DNA of 64,000 nt, from contig NW_027476681.1 of the NCBI RefSeq assembly GCF_051020955.1, positions 94,312 to 158,311 on the forward strand, written 5' to 3'. This document shows, piece by piece, positions 11,386 to 25,700 of the stretch; position 1 is the first letter of the stretch, and every line of letters starts with the position of its first letter. A program made the position numbers and the translations under genes. Source of the stretch: Megalopta genalis (lineage: Eukaryota > Arthropoda > Insecta > Hymenoptera > Halictidae). The notes beneath the pieces were generated by a model. The model did not search any database. It was not told the origin of the DNA and was given only the letters and a program-made list of their open reading frames with translations.

Positions 11386-13785
11386 GCATGCGAAACGAAC
11401 GAGTTAGCTTCAAATCCATGCGATTCACATGATTTAGCTTCAAACCAATGCGATGTAGAAGGTTTAGCTTCAAATCCATGCGATACACAAGATTTAGCTT
11501 CACATCAATGCGATGTAGTAGGTTCAGCTCCAAATCCATGCGACACATATGTTTTAGATTCAAATACTTGCGATATAAGTGATATAGATTTAAATACTGT
11601 AGGAACAAACGAGGTAGCTTCAAATCCATGCGAGAGACATGATTTAGCTTCAAATCAATTCGATGTAGAAGGTTTAGCATCAAATCCATACGAAACACAT
11701 GATTTAGCTTCAAATCAATTCGAAGGACAAGGCTTAGATTCAAATCCATGCGAAACAAATGATTTAGCTTCAAATGAATGCGAAGTACAAGGCTTAGCTT
11801 CAAATCCATGCAAAACAAATGGTTTAGCTACAAATACTTGTGATATACATTATTAAGCTACAACTGCATGCGAAACGAACGAGTTAGCTTCAAATCCATG
11901 CGATTCACATGATTTAGCTTCAAACCAATGCGATGTAGAAGGTTTAGCTTCAAATCCATGCGATACACAAGATTTAGCTTCAAATCAATGCGATGTAGTA
12001 GGTTCAGCTTCAAATCCATGCGACACATATGTTTTAGCTTCAAATACTTGCGATATAAGTGATATAGATTTAAATACTGTTGGAACAAACGAGGTAGCTT
12101 CAATTCCATGCGAGACACATGATTTAGCTTCAAATTAATTCTATGTAGAAGGTTTGGCTTCAAATCCATACGAAACACATGATTTAGCTTCAAATCAATT
12201 CGAAGGACAAGGCTTAGATTCAAATCCATGCGAAACAAATGATTTAGCTTCAAATGAATGCGAAGTAGAAGGCTTAGCTACAAATCCATGCAAAACAAAT
12301 GGTTTAGCTACAAATACTTGTGATATATATCATTTAGCTACAACTGCATGTGAAACGAACGAGATAGCTTCAAATCCATGCGATTCACATGATTTAGCTT
12401 CAAACCAATGCGATGTAGAAGGTTTAGCTTCAAATCCATGCGATACACAAGATTTAGCTTCAAATCAATGCGATGTAGTAGGTTCAGCTTCAAATCCATG
12501 CGACACATATGTTTTAGCTTCAAATACTTGCGATATAAGTGATATAGCTTTAAATACTGTAGGAACAAACGAGGTAGCTTCAATTCCATGCGAGACACAC
12601 GATTTAGCTTCAAATCAATTCGATGTAGAAGGTTTAGCTTCAAATCCATACGAAACACATGATTTAGCTTCAAATCAATTCGAAGGACATGGCTTAGGTT
12701 CAAATCCATGCGAAACAAATGATTTAGCTTCAAATGAATGCGATGTAGAAGGCTTAGCTTCAAATCCATGCAAAACAAATGGTTTAGCTACAAATACTTG
12801 TGATAAACATTATTAAGCTACAACTGCATGCGAAACGAACGAGTTAGCTTCAAATCCATGCGATTCACATGATTTAGCTTCAAACCAATGCGATGTAGAA
12901 GGTTTAGCTTCAAATCCATGCGATACACAAGAGTTAGCTTCACATCAATGCGATGTAGTAGGTTCAGCTTCAAATCCATGCGACACATATGTTTTAGATT
13001 CAAATACTTGCGATATAAGTGATATAGATTTAAATACTGTAGGAACAAACGAGGTAGCTTCAAATCCATGCGAGACACATGATTTAGCTTCAAATCAATT
13101 CGATGTAGAAGGTTTAGCATCAAATCCATACGAAACACATGATTTAGCTTCAAATCAATTCGAAGGACAAGGCTTAGATTCAAATCCATGCGAAACAAAT
13201 GATTTAGCTTCAAATGAATGCGAAGTACAAGGCTTAGCTTCAAATCCATGCAAAACAAATGGTTTAGCTACAAATACTTGTGATATACATTATTAAGCTA
13301 CAACTGCATGCGAAACGAACGAGTTAGCTTCAAATCCATGCGATTCACATGATTTAGCTTCAAACCAATGCGATGTAGAAGGTTTAGCTTCAAATCCATG
13401 CGATACACAAGATTTAGCTTCAAATCAATGCGATGTAGTAGGTTCAGCTTCAAATCCATGCGACACATATGTTTTAGCTTCAAATACTTGCGATATAAGT
13501 GATATAGATTTAAATACTGTTGGAACAAACGAGGTAGCTTCAATTCCATGCGAGACACATGATTTAGCTTCAAATTAATTCTATGTAGAAGGTTTGGCTT
13601 CAAATCCATACGAAACACATGATTTAGCTTCAAATCAATTCGAAGGACAAGGCTTAGATTCAAATCCATGCGAAACAAATGATTTAGCTTCAAATGAATG
13701 CGAAGTAGAAGGCTTAGCTTCAAATCCATGCAAAACAAATGGTTTAGCTACAAATACTTGTGATATACATTATTAAGCTACAACT
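10906..13785. repeat. Homogeneous run of six 480-bp HORs (1440-bp x 2)
   Basis: HORs begin at 10906, 11386, 11866, 12346, 12826 and 13306, each exactly 480 bp. They form two 1440-bp super-units: 10906/12346, 11386/12826 and 11866/13306 are partners. Shared variants include TTAGGTTCAAATCC in the first pair, GATAAACATTATTAAG at the ends of that pair, AGGCTTAGCTACAAAT just upstream of each super-unit, and TTAATTCTATGTAG in the third pair. The m4 at 12930 (GAGTTAGC) and other single changes are private. No gene is seen. Confidence 0.93.
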
Positions 13786-16700
13786 GCATGCGAAACGAAC
13801 GAGTTAGCTTCAAATCCATGCGAAACACATGATTTAGCTGCAAATCAATGTGATGTAGAAGGCTTAGCTTCAAATCCATGCGACACATATGTTTTAGCTT
13901 CAAATACTTGCGATATATGTGATATAGCTTTAAATACTGTAGGAACAAACGAGGTAGCTTCAAATCCATGCGAGACACATGATTTAGCTTCAAATCAATT
14001 CGATGTAGAAGGTTTAGCATCAAATCCATACGAAACACATGATTTAGCTTCAAATCAATTCGAAGGACAAGGCTTAGATTCAAATCCATGCGAAACAAAT
14101 GATTTAGCTTCAAATGAATGCGAAGTAGAAGGCTTAGCTTCAAATCCATGCAAAACAAATGGTTTAGCTACAAATACTTGTGATATATATTATTAAGCTA
14201 CAACTGCATGCGAAACGAACGAGATGGCTTCAAATCCATGCGAAACACATGATTTAGCTGCAAATCAATGTGATGTAGAAGGCTTAGCTTCAAATCCATG
14301 CGAAACAAATGATTTAGCTTCAAATGAATGCGAAGTAGAAGGCTTAGCTTCAAATCCATGCAAAACAAATGGTTTAGCTACAAATACTTGTGATATATAT
14401 CATTTAGCTACAACTGCATGTGAAACGAACGAGTTAGCTTCAAATCCATGCGATTCACATGATTTAGCTTCAAACCAATGCGATGTAGAAGGTTTAGCTT
14501 CAAATCCATGCGATACACAAGATTTAGCTTCACATCAATGCGATGTAGTAGGTTCAGCTTCAAACCCATGCAACACATATGTTTTAGCTTCAAATACTTG
14601 CGATATAAGTGATATAGATTTAAATACTGTTGGAACAAACGAGGTAGCTTCAATTCCATGCGAGACACATGATTTAGCTTCAAATCAATTCGAAGGACAA
14701 GGCTTAGATTCAAATCCATGCGAAACAAATGATTTAGCTTCAAATGAATGCGAAGTAGAAGGCTTAGCTTCAAATCCATGCAAAACAAATGGTTTAGCTA
14801 CAAATACTTGTGATATACATTATTAAGCTACAACTGCATGCGAAACGAACGAGTTAGCTTCAAATCCATGCGAAACACATGATTTAGCTGCAAATCAATG
14901 TGATGTAGAAGGCTTAGCTTCAAATCCATGCGACACATATGTTTTAGCTTCAAATACTTGCGATATATGTGATATAGCTTTAAATACTGTAGGAACAAAC
15001 GAGGTAGCTTCAAATCCATGCGAGACACATGATTTAGCTTCAAATCAATTCGATGTAGAAGGTTTAGCATCAAATCCATACGAAACACATGATTTAGCTT
15101 CAAATCAATTCGAAGGACAAGGCTTAGATTCAAATCCATGCGAAACAAATGATTTAGCTTCAAATGAATGCGAAGTAGAAGGCTTAGCTTCAAATCCATG
15201 CAAAACAAATGGTTTAGCTACAAATACTTGTGATATATATTATTAAGCTACAACTGCATGCGAAACGAACGAGATGGCTTCAAATCCATGCGAAACACAT
15301 GATTTAGCTGCAAATCAATGTGATGTAGAAGGCTTAGCTTCAAATCCATGCGAAACAAATGATTTAGCTTCAAATGAATGCGAAGTAGAAGGCTTAGCTT
15401 CAAATCCATGCAAAACAAATGGTTTAGCTACAAATACTTGTGATATATATCATTTAGCTGCAACTGCATGTGAAACGAACGAGTTAGCTTCAAATCCATG
15501 CGATTCACATGATTTAGCTTCAAAACCAATGCGATGTAGAAGGTTTAGCTTCAAATCCATGCGATACACAAGATTTAGCTTCACATCAATGCGATGTAGT
15601 AGGTTCAGCTTCAAATCCATGCGACACATATGTTTAAGATTCAAATACTTGCGATATAAGTGATATAGATTTAAATACTGTAGGAACAAACGAGGTAGCT
15701 TCAAATCCATGCGAGACACATGATTTAGCTTCAAATCAATTCGATGTAGAAGGTTTAGCATCAAATCCATACGAAACACATGATTTAGCTTCAAATCAAT
15801 TCGAAGGACAAGGCTTAGATTCAAATCCATGCGAAACAAATGATTTAGCTTCAAATGAATGCGAAGTACAAGGCTTAGCTTCAAATCCATGCAAAACAAA
15901 TGGTTTAGCTACAAATACTTGTGATATACATTATTAAGCTACAACTGCATGCGAAACGAACGAGTTAGCTTCAAATCCATGCGATTCACATGATTTAGCT
16001 TCAAACCAATGCGATGTAGAAGGTTTAGCTTCAAATCCATGCGATACACAAGATTTAGCTTCAAATCAATGCGATGTAGTAGGTTCAGCTTCAAATCCAT
16101 GCGACACATATGTTTTAGCTTCAAATACTTGCGATATATGTGATATAGATTTAAATACTGTTGGAACAAACGAGGTAGCTTCAATTCCATGCGAGACACA
16201 TGATTTAGCTTCAAATTAATTCTATGTAGAAGGTTTGGCTTCAAATCCATACGAAACACATGATTTAGCTTCAAATCAATTCGAAGGACAAGGCTTAGAT
16301 TCAAATCCATGCGAAACAAATGATTTAGCTTCAAATGAATGCGAAGTAGAAGGCTTAGCTTCAAATCCATGCAAAACAAATGGTTTAGCTACAAATACTT
16401 GTGATATACATTATTAAGCTACAACTGCATGCGAAACGAACGAGTTAGCTTCAAATCCATGCGAAACACATGATTTAGCTGCAAATCAATGTGATGTAGA
16501 AGGCTTAGCTTCAAATCCATGCGACACATATGTTTTAGCTTCAAATACTTGCGATATATGTGATATAGCTTTAAATACTGTAGGAACAAACGAGGTAGCT
16601 TCAAATCCATGCGAGACACATGATTTAGCTTCAAATCAATTCGATGTAGAAGGTTTAGCATCAAATCCATACGAAACACATGATTTAGCTTCAAATCAAT

Positions 16701-18586
16701 TCGAAGGACAAGGCTTAGATTCAAATCCATGCGAAACAAATGATTTAGCTTCAAATGAATGCGAAGTAGAAGGCTTAGCTTCAAATCCATGCAAAACAAA
16801 TGGTTTAGCTACAAATACTTGTGATATATATTATTAAGCTACAACTGCATGCGAAACGAACGAGTTGGCTTCAAATCCATGCGAAACACATGATTTAGCT
16901 GCAAATCAATGTGATGTAGAAGGCTTAGCTTCAAATCCATGCGAAACAAATGATTTAGCTTCAAATGAATGCGAAGTAGAAGGCTTAGCTTCAAATCCAT
17001 GCAAAACAAATGGTTTAGCTACAAATACTTGTGATATATATCATTTAGCTACAACTGCATGTGAAACGAACGAGTTAGCTTCAAATCCATGCGATTCACA
17101 TGATTTAGCTTCAAACCAATGCGATGTAGAAGGTTTAGCTTCAAATCCATGCGATACACAAGATTTAGCTTCACATCAATGCGATGTAGTAGGTTCAGCT
17201 TCAAATCCATGCAACACATATGTTTTAGCTTCAAATACTTGCGATATAAGTGATATAGATTTAAATACTGTTGGAACAAACGAGGTAGCTTCAATTCCAT
17301 GCGAGACACATGATTTAGCTTCAAATCAATTCGAAGGACAAGGCTTAGATTCAAATCCATGCGAAACAAATGATTTAGCTTCAAATGAATGCGAAGTAGA
17401 AGGCTTAGCTTCAAATCCATGCAAAACAAATGGTTTAGCTACAAATACTTGTGATATACATTATTAAGCTACAACTGCATGCGAAACGAACGAGTTAGCT
17501 TCAAATCCATGCGAAACACATGATTTAGCTGCAAATCAATGTGATGTAGAAGGCTTAGCTTCAAATCCATGCGACACATATGTTTTAGCTTCAAATACTT
17601 GCGATATATGTGATATAGCTTTAAATACTGTAGGAGCAAACGAGGTAGCTTCAAATCCATGCGAGACACATGATTTAGCTTCAAATCAATTCGATGTAGA
17701 AGGTTTAGCATCAAATCCATACGAAACACATGATTTAGCTTCAAATCAATTCGAAGGACAAGGCTTAGATTCAAATCCATGCGAAACAAATGATTTAGCT
17801 TCAAATGAATGCGAAGTAGAAGGCTTAGCTTCAAATCCATGCAAAACAAATGGTTTAGCTACAAATACTTGTGATATATATTATTAAGCTACAACTGCAT
17901 GCGAAACGAACGAGATGGCTTCAAATCCATGCGAAACACATGATTTAGCTGCAAATCAATGTGATGTAGAAGGCTTAGCTTCAAATCCATGCGAAACAAA
18001 TGATTTAGCTTCAAATGAATGCGAAGTAGAAGGCTTAGCTTCAAATCCATGCAAAACAAATGGTTTAGCTACAAATACTTGTGATATATATCATTTAGCT
18101 ACAACTGCATGTGAAACGAACGAGTTAGCTTCAAATCCATGCGATTCACATGATTTAGCTTCAAACCAATGCGATGTAGAAGGTTTAGCTTCAAATCCAT
18201 GCGATACACAAGATTTAGCTTCACATCAATGCGATGTAGTAGGTTCAGCTTCAAATCCATGCGACACATATGTTTTAGATTCAAATACTTGCGATATAAG
18301 TGATATAGATTTAAATACTGTAGGAACAAACGAGGTAGCTTCAAATCCATGCGAGACACATGATTTAGCTTCAAATCAATTCGATGTAGAAGGTTTAGCA
18401 TCAAATCCATACGAAACACATGATTTAGCTTCAAATCAATTCGAAGGACAAGGCTTAGATTCAAATCCATGCGAAACAAATGATTTAGCTTCAAATGAAT
18501 GCGAAGTACAAGGCTTAGCTTCAAATCCATGCAAAACAAATGGTTTAGCTACAAATACTTGTGATATATATTATTAAGCTACAACT
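13786..18586. repeat. 2641-bp offset duplication (13786-15946 and 16427-18586)
   Basis: The HOR sequence 420-210-420-420-210-480 occurs twice: starts 13786, 14206, 14416, 14836, 15256 and 15466 pair with 16427, 16847, 17057, 17477, 17897 and 18107. The rare m6 variant CCATGCAACACATATG occurs in both (about 14571 and 17212), and an m1 reading CGAACGAGATGGC occurs at 14206, 15256 and 17897. The extra A in the first copy's last HOR is not shared by 18107. That HOR, or the next, must therefore have been replaced or mutated after duplication. Confidence 0.85.
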
Positions 18587-20177
18587 GCATGCGAAACGAA
18601 CAAGTTAGCTTCAAATCCATGCGAAACACATGATTTAGCTGCAAATCAATGTGATGTAGAAGGCTTAGCTTCAAATCCATGCGAAACAAATGATTTAGCT
18701 TCAAATGAATGCGATGTAGAAGGCTTAGCTTCAAATCCATGCAAAACAAATGGTTTAGCTACAAATACTTGTGATATACATTATTAAGCTACAACTGCAT
18801 GCGAAACGAACGAGTTAGCTTCAAATCCATGCGATTCACATGATTTAGCTTCAAACCAATGCGATGTAGAAGGTTTAGCTTCAAATCCATGCGATACACA
18901 AGATTTAGCTTCAAATCAATGCGATGTAGTAGGTTCAGCTTCAAATCCATGCGACACATATGTTTTAGCTTCAAATACTTGCGATATATGTGATATAGCT
19001 TTAAATACTGTAGGAACAAACGAGGTAGCTTCAAATCCATGCGAGACACATGATTTAGCTTCAAATCAATTCGATGTAGAAGGTTTAGCATCAAATCCAT
19101 ACGAAACACATGATTTAGCTTCAAATCAATTCGAAGGACAAGGCTTAGATTCAAATCCATGCGAAACAAATGATTTAGCTTCAAATGAATGCGAAGTAGA
19201 AGGCTTAGCTTCAAATCCATGCAAAACAAATGGTTTAGCTACAAATACTTGTGATATATATTATTAAGCTACAACTGCATGCGAAACGAACGAGTTGGCT
19301 TCAAATCCATGCGAAACACATGATTTAGCTGCAAATCAATGTGATGTAGAAGGCTTAGCTTCAAATCCATGCGAAACAAATGATTTAGCTTCAAATGAAT
19401 GCGAAGTAGAAGGCTTAGCTTCAAATCCATGCAAAACAAATGGTTTAGCTACAAATACTTGTGATATATATCATTTAGCTGCAACTGCATGTGAAACGAA
19501 CGAGTTAGCTTCAAATCCATGCGATTCACATGATTTAGCTTCAAAACCAATGCGATGTAGAAGGTTTAGCTTCAAATCCATGCGATACACAAGATTTAGC
19601 TTCACATCAATGCGATGTAGTAGGTTCAGCTTCAAATCCATGCGACACATATGTTTAAGATTCAAATACTTGCGATATAAGTGATATAGATTTAAATACT
19701 GTAGGAACAAACGAGGTAGCTTCAAATCCATGCGAGACACATGATTTAGCTTCAAATCAATTCGATGTAGAAGGTTTAGCATCAAATCCATACGAAACAC
19801 ATGATTTAGCTTCAAATCAATTCGAAGGACAAGGCTTAGATTCAAATCCATGCGAAACAAATGATTTAGCTTCAAATGAATGCGAAGTACAAGGCTTAGC
19901 TTCAAATCCATGCAAAACAAATGGTTTAGCTACAAATACTTGTGATATATATTATTAAGCTACAACTGCATGCGAAACGAACAAGTTAGCTTCAAATCCA
20001 TGCGAAACACATGATTTAGCTGCAAATCAATGTGATGTAGAAGGCTTAGCTTCAAATCCATGCGAAACAAATGATTTAGCTTCAAATGAATGCGATGTAG
20101 AAGGCTTAGCTTCAAATCCATGCAAAACAAATGGTTTAGCTACAAATACTTGTGATATACATTATTAAGCTACAACT
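13786..20177. repeat. 30-bp satellite array, mixed HORs with 2641- and 4021-bp offset copies
   Basis: HORs begin at 13786, 14206, 14416, 14836, 15256, 15466, 15947, 16427, 16847, 17057, 17477, 17897, 18107, 18587, 18797, 19277, 19487 and 19968. Their lengths are 420, 210, 420, 420, 210, 481, 480, 420, 210, 420, 420, 210, 480, 210, 480, 210, 481 and 210 bp. The two 481-bp HORs carry the same extra A (CAAAACCAATGCG at about 15521 and 19542), which marks them as copies. An m7 variant, GCGATATATGTGATATAG, characterises the 420-bp HORs beginning at 13786, 14836, 16427 and 17477. No gene is seen. Confidence 0.95.
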
Positions 20178-22757
20178 GCATGCGAAACGAACGAGTTAGC
20201 TTCAAATCCATGCGATTCACATGATTTAGCTTCAAACCAATGCGATGTAGAAGGTTTAGCTTCAAATCCATGCGATACACAAGATTTAGCTTCAAATCAA
20301 TGCGATGTAGTAGGTTCAGCTTCAAATCCATGCGACACATATGTTTTAGCTTCAAATACTTGCGATATAAGTGATATAGATTTAAATACTGTTGGAACAA
20401 ACGAGGTAGCTTCAAATCCATGCGAGACACATGATTTAGCTTCAAATCAATTCGAAGGACAAGGCTTAGATTCAAATCCATGCGAAACAAATGATTTAGC
20501 TTCAAATGAATGCGAAGTAGAAGGCTTAGCTTCAAATCCATGCAAAACAAATGGATTAGCTACAAATACTTGTGATATATATCATTTAGCTACAACTGCA
20601 TGCGAAACGAACGAGTTAGCTTCAAATCCATGCGATTCACATGATTTAGCTGCAAATCAATGTGATGTAGAAGGTTTAGCTTCAAATCCATGCGATACAC
20701 AAGATGTAGCTTCAAATCAATGCGATGTAGTAGGTTCAGCTTCAAATCCATGCGACACATATGTTTTAGCTTCAAATACTTGCGATATAAGTGATATAGC
20801 TTTAAATACTGTAAGAACAAACGAGGTAGCTTCAATTCCATGCGAGACACATGATTTAGCTTCAAATGAATGCGAAGTAGAAGGCTTAGCATCAAATCCA
20901 TGCAAAACAAATGGTTTAGCTACAAATACTTGTGATATATATTATTAAGCTACAACTGCATGCGAAACGAACAAGTTAGCTTCAAATCCATGCGAAACAC
21001 ATGATTTAGCTGCAAATCAATGTGATGTAGAAGGCTTAGCTTCAAATCCATGCGAAACAAATGATTTAGCTTCAAATGAATGCGATGTAGAAGGCTTAGC
21101 TTCAAATCCATGCAAAACAAATGGTTTAGCTACAAATACTTGTGATATACATTATTAAGCTACAACTGCATGCGAAACGAACGAGTTAGCTTCAAATCCA
21201 TGCGATTCACATGATTTAGCTTCAAACCAAGGCGATGTAGAAGGTTTAGCTTCAAATCCATGCGATACACAAGATTTAGCTTCAAATCAATGCGATGTAG
21301 TAGGTTCAGCTTCAAATCCATGCGACACATATGTTTTAGCTTAAAATACTTGCGATATAAGTGATATAGATTTAAATACTGTAGGAACAAACGAGGTAGC
21401 TTCAAATCCATGCGAGACACATGATTTAGCTTCAAATCAATTCGATGTAGAAGGTTTAGCATCAAATCCATACGAAACACATGATTTAGCTTCAAATCAA
21501 TTCGAAGGACAAGGCTTAGATTCAAATCCATGCGAAACAAATGATTTAGCTTCAAATGAATGCGAAGTAGAAGGCTTAGCTTCAAATCCATGCAAAACAA
21601 ATGGATTAGCTACAAATACTTGTGATATATATCATTTAGCTACAACTGCATGTGAAACGAACGAGTTAGCTTCAAATCCATGCGATTCACATGATTTAGC
21701 TTCAAACCAATGCGATGTAGAAGGTTTAGCTTTAAATCCATGCGATACACAAGATTTAGCTTCAAATCAATGCGATGTAGTAGGTTCAGCTTCAAATCCA
21801 TGCGACACATATGTTTTAGCTTCAAATACTTGCGATATAAGTGATATAGCTTTAAATACTGTAGGAACAAACGAGGTAGCTTCAATTCCATGCGAGACAC
21901 ATGATTTAGCTTCAAATTAATTCTATGTAGAAGGTTTGGCTTCAAATCCATACGAAACACATGATTTAGCTTCAAATCAATTCGAAGGACAAGACTTAGA
22001 TTCAAATCCATGCGAAACAAATGATTTAGCTTCAAATGAATGCGAAGTAGAAGGCTTAGCTTCAAATCCATGCAAAACAAATGGTTTAGCTACAAATACT
22101 TGTGATATACATTATTAAGCTACAACTGCATGCGAAACGAACGAGTTAGCTTCAAATCCATGCGAAACACATGATTTAGCTGCAAATCAATGTGATGTAG
22201 AAGGCTTAGCTTCAAATCCATGCGACACATATGTTTTAGCTTCAAATACTTGCGATATATGTGATATAGCTTTAAATACTGTAGGAACAAACGAGGTAGC
22301 TTCAAATCCATGCGAGACACATGATTTAGCTTCAAATCAATTCGATGTAGAAGGTTTAGCATCAAATCCATACGAAACACATGATTTAGCTTCAAATCAA
22401 TTCGAAGGACAAGGCTTAGATTCAAATCCATGCGAAACAAATGATTTAGCTTCAAATGAATGCGAAGTAGAAGGCTTAGCTTCAAATCCATGCAAAACAA
22501 ATGGTTTAGCTACAAATACTTGTGATATATATTATTAAGCTACAACTGCATGCGAAACGAACGAGTTGGCTTCAAATCCATGCGAAACACATGATTTAGC
22601 TGCAAATCAATGTGATGTAGAAGGCTTAGCTTCAAATCCATGCGAAACAAATGATTTAGCTTCAAATGAATGCGAAGTAGAAGGCTTAGCTTCAAATCCA
22701 TGCAAAACAAATGGTTTAGCTACAAATACTTGTGATATATATCATTTAGCTACAACT
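20178..22757. repeat. 30-bp satellite array, mixed HORs
   Basis: HORs begin at 20178, 20598, 20958, 21168, 21648, 22128 and 22548, with lengths 420, 360, 210, 480, 480, 420 and 210 bp. The 360-bp HOR at 20598 has the order m1, m2, m3, m4-m9, m14, m15, m16. It is therefore a different 12-mer from the one common after 28 kb, and it resembles the 360-bp HOR at 3001. Private changes include GATGTAGCTTC at 20705 and GCTTAAAATAC at about 21340. No gene is seen. Confidence 0.95.
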
Positions 22758-25700
22758 GCATGTGAAACGAACGAGTTAGCTTCAAATCCATGCGATTCAC
22801 ATGATTTAGCTTCAAACCAATGCGATGTAGAAGGTTTAGCTTCAAATCCATGCGATACACAAGATTTAGCTTCACATCAATGCGATGTAGTAGGTTCAGC
22901 TTCAAATCCATGCGACACATATATTTTAGATTCAAATACTTGCGATATAAGTGATATAGATTTAAATACTGTAGGAACAAACGAGGTAGCTTCAAATCCA
23001 TGCGAGACACATGATTTAGCTTCAAATCAATTCGATGTAGAAGGTTTAGCATCAAATCCATACGAAACACATGATTTAGCTTCAAATCAATTCGAAGGAC
23101 AAGGCTTAGATTCAAATCCATGCGAAACAAATGATTTAGCTTCAAATGAATGCGAAGTACAAGGCTTAGCTTCAAATCCATGCAAAACAAATGGTTTAGC
23201 TACAAATACTTGTGATATACATTATTAAGCTACAACTGCATGCGAAACGGACGAGTTAGCTTCAAATCCATGCGATTCACATGATTTAGCTTCAAACCAA
23301 TGCGATGTAGAAGGTTTAGCTTCAAATCCATGCGATACACAAGATTTAGCTTCAAATCAATGCGATGTAGTAGGTTCAGCTTCAAATCCATGCGACACAT
23401 ATGTTTTAGCTTCAAATACTTGCGATATAAGTGATATAGATTTAAATACTGTAGGAACAAACGAGGTAGCTTCAAATCCATGCGAGACACATGATTTAGC
23501 TTCAAATCAATTCGATGTAGAAGGTTTAGCATCAAATCCATACGAAACACATGATTTAGCTTCAAATCAATTCGAAGGACAAGGCTTAGATTCAAATCCA
23601 TGCGAAACAAATGATTTAGCTTCAAATGAATGCGAAGTAGAAGGCTTAGCTTCAAATCCATGCAAAACAAATGGATTAGCTACAAATACTTGTGATATAC
23701 ATTATTAAGCTACAACTGCATGTGAAACGAACGAGTTAGCTTCAAATCCATGCGATTCACATGATTTAGCTTCAAACCAATGCGATGTAGAAGGTTTAGC
23801 TTTAAATCCATGCGATACACAAGATTTAGCTTCAAATCAATGCGATGTAGTAGGTTCAGCTTCAAATCCATGCGACACATATGTTTTAGCTTCAAATACT
23901 TGCGATATAAGTGATATAGCTTTAAATAATGTAGGAACAAACGAGGTAGCTTCAATTCCATGCGAGACACATGATTTAGCTTCAAATTAATTCTATGTAG
24001 AAGGTTTGGCTTCAAATCCATACGAAACACATGATTTAGCTTCAAATCAATTCGAAGGACAAGGCTTAGATTCAAATCCATGCGAAACAAATGATTTAGC
24101 TTCAAATGAATGCGAAGTAGAAGGCTTAGCTTCAAATCCATGCAAAAAAAATGGTTTAGCTACAAATACTTGTGATATACATTATTAAGCTACAACTGCA
24201 TGCGAAACGCACGAGTTGGCTTCAAATCCATGCGAAACACATGATTTAGCTGCAAATCAATGTGATGTAGAAGGTTTAGCTTCAAATCCATGCGATACAC
24301 AAGATTTAGCTTCAAATCAATGCGATGTAGTAGGTTCAGCTTCAAATCCATGCGACACATATGTTTTAGCTTCAAATACTTGCGATATAAGTGATATAGA
24401 TTTAAATACTGTAGGAACAAACGAGGTAGCTTCAAATCCATGCGAGACACATGATTTAGCTTCAAATCAATTCGATGTAGAAGGTTTAGCATCAAATCCA
24501 TACGAAACACATGATTTAGCTTCAAATCAATTCGAAGGACAAGGCTTAGATTCAAATCCATGCGAAACAAATGATTTAGCTTCAAATGAATGCGAAGTAC
24601 AAGGCTTAGCTTCAAATCCATGCAAAACAAATGGTTTAGCTACAAATACTTGTGATATACATTATTAAGCTACAACTGCATGCGAAACGGACGAGTTAGC
24701 TTCAAATCCATGCGATTCACATGATTTAGCTTCAAACCAATGCGATGTAGAAGGTTTAGCTTCAAATCCATGCGATACACGAGATTTAGCTTCAAATCAA
24801 TGCGATGTAGTAGGTTCAGCTTCAAATCCATGCGACACATATGTTTTAGCTTCAAATACTTGCGATATAAGTGATATAGATTTAAATACTGTAGGAACAA
24901 ACGAGGTAGCTTCAAATCCATGCGAGACACATGATTTAGCTTCAAATCAATTCGATGTAGAAGGTTTAGCATCAAATCCATACGAAACACATGATTTAGC
25001 TTCAAATCAATTCGAAGGACAAGGCTTAGATTCAAATCCATGCGAAACAAATGATTTAGCTTCAAATGAATGCGAAGTAGAAGGCTTAGCTTCAAATCCA
25101 TGCAAAACAAATGGATTAGCTACAAATACTTGTGATATACATTATTAAGCTACAACTGCATGTGAAACGAACGAGTTAGCTTCAAATCCATGCGATTCAC
25201 ATGATTTAGCTTCAAACCAATGCGATGTAGAAGGTTTAGCTTTAAATCCATGCGATACACAAGATTTAGCTTCAAATCAATGCGATGTAGTAGGTTCAGC
25301 TTCAAATCCATGCGACACATATGTTTTAGATTCAAATACTTGCGATATAAGTGATATAGATTTAAATACTGTAGGAACAAACGAGGTAGCTTCAAATCCA
25401 TGCGAGACACATGATTTTGCTTCAAATCAATTCGATGTAGAAGGTTTAGCATCAAATCCATACGAAACACATGATTTAGCTTCAAATCAATTCGAAGGAC
25501 AAGGCTTAGATTCAAATCCATGCGAAACAAATGATTTAGCTTCAAATGAATGCGAAGTACAAGGCTTAGCTTCAAATCCATGCAAAACAAAAGGTTTAGC
25601 TACAAATACTTGTGATATACATTATTAAGCTACAACTGCATGCGAAACGAACGAGTTAGCTTCAAATCCATGCGAAACACATGATTTAGCTGCAAATCAA

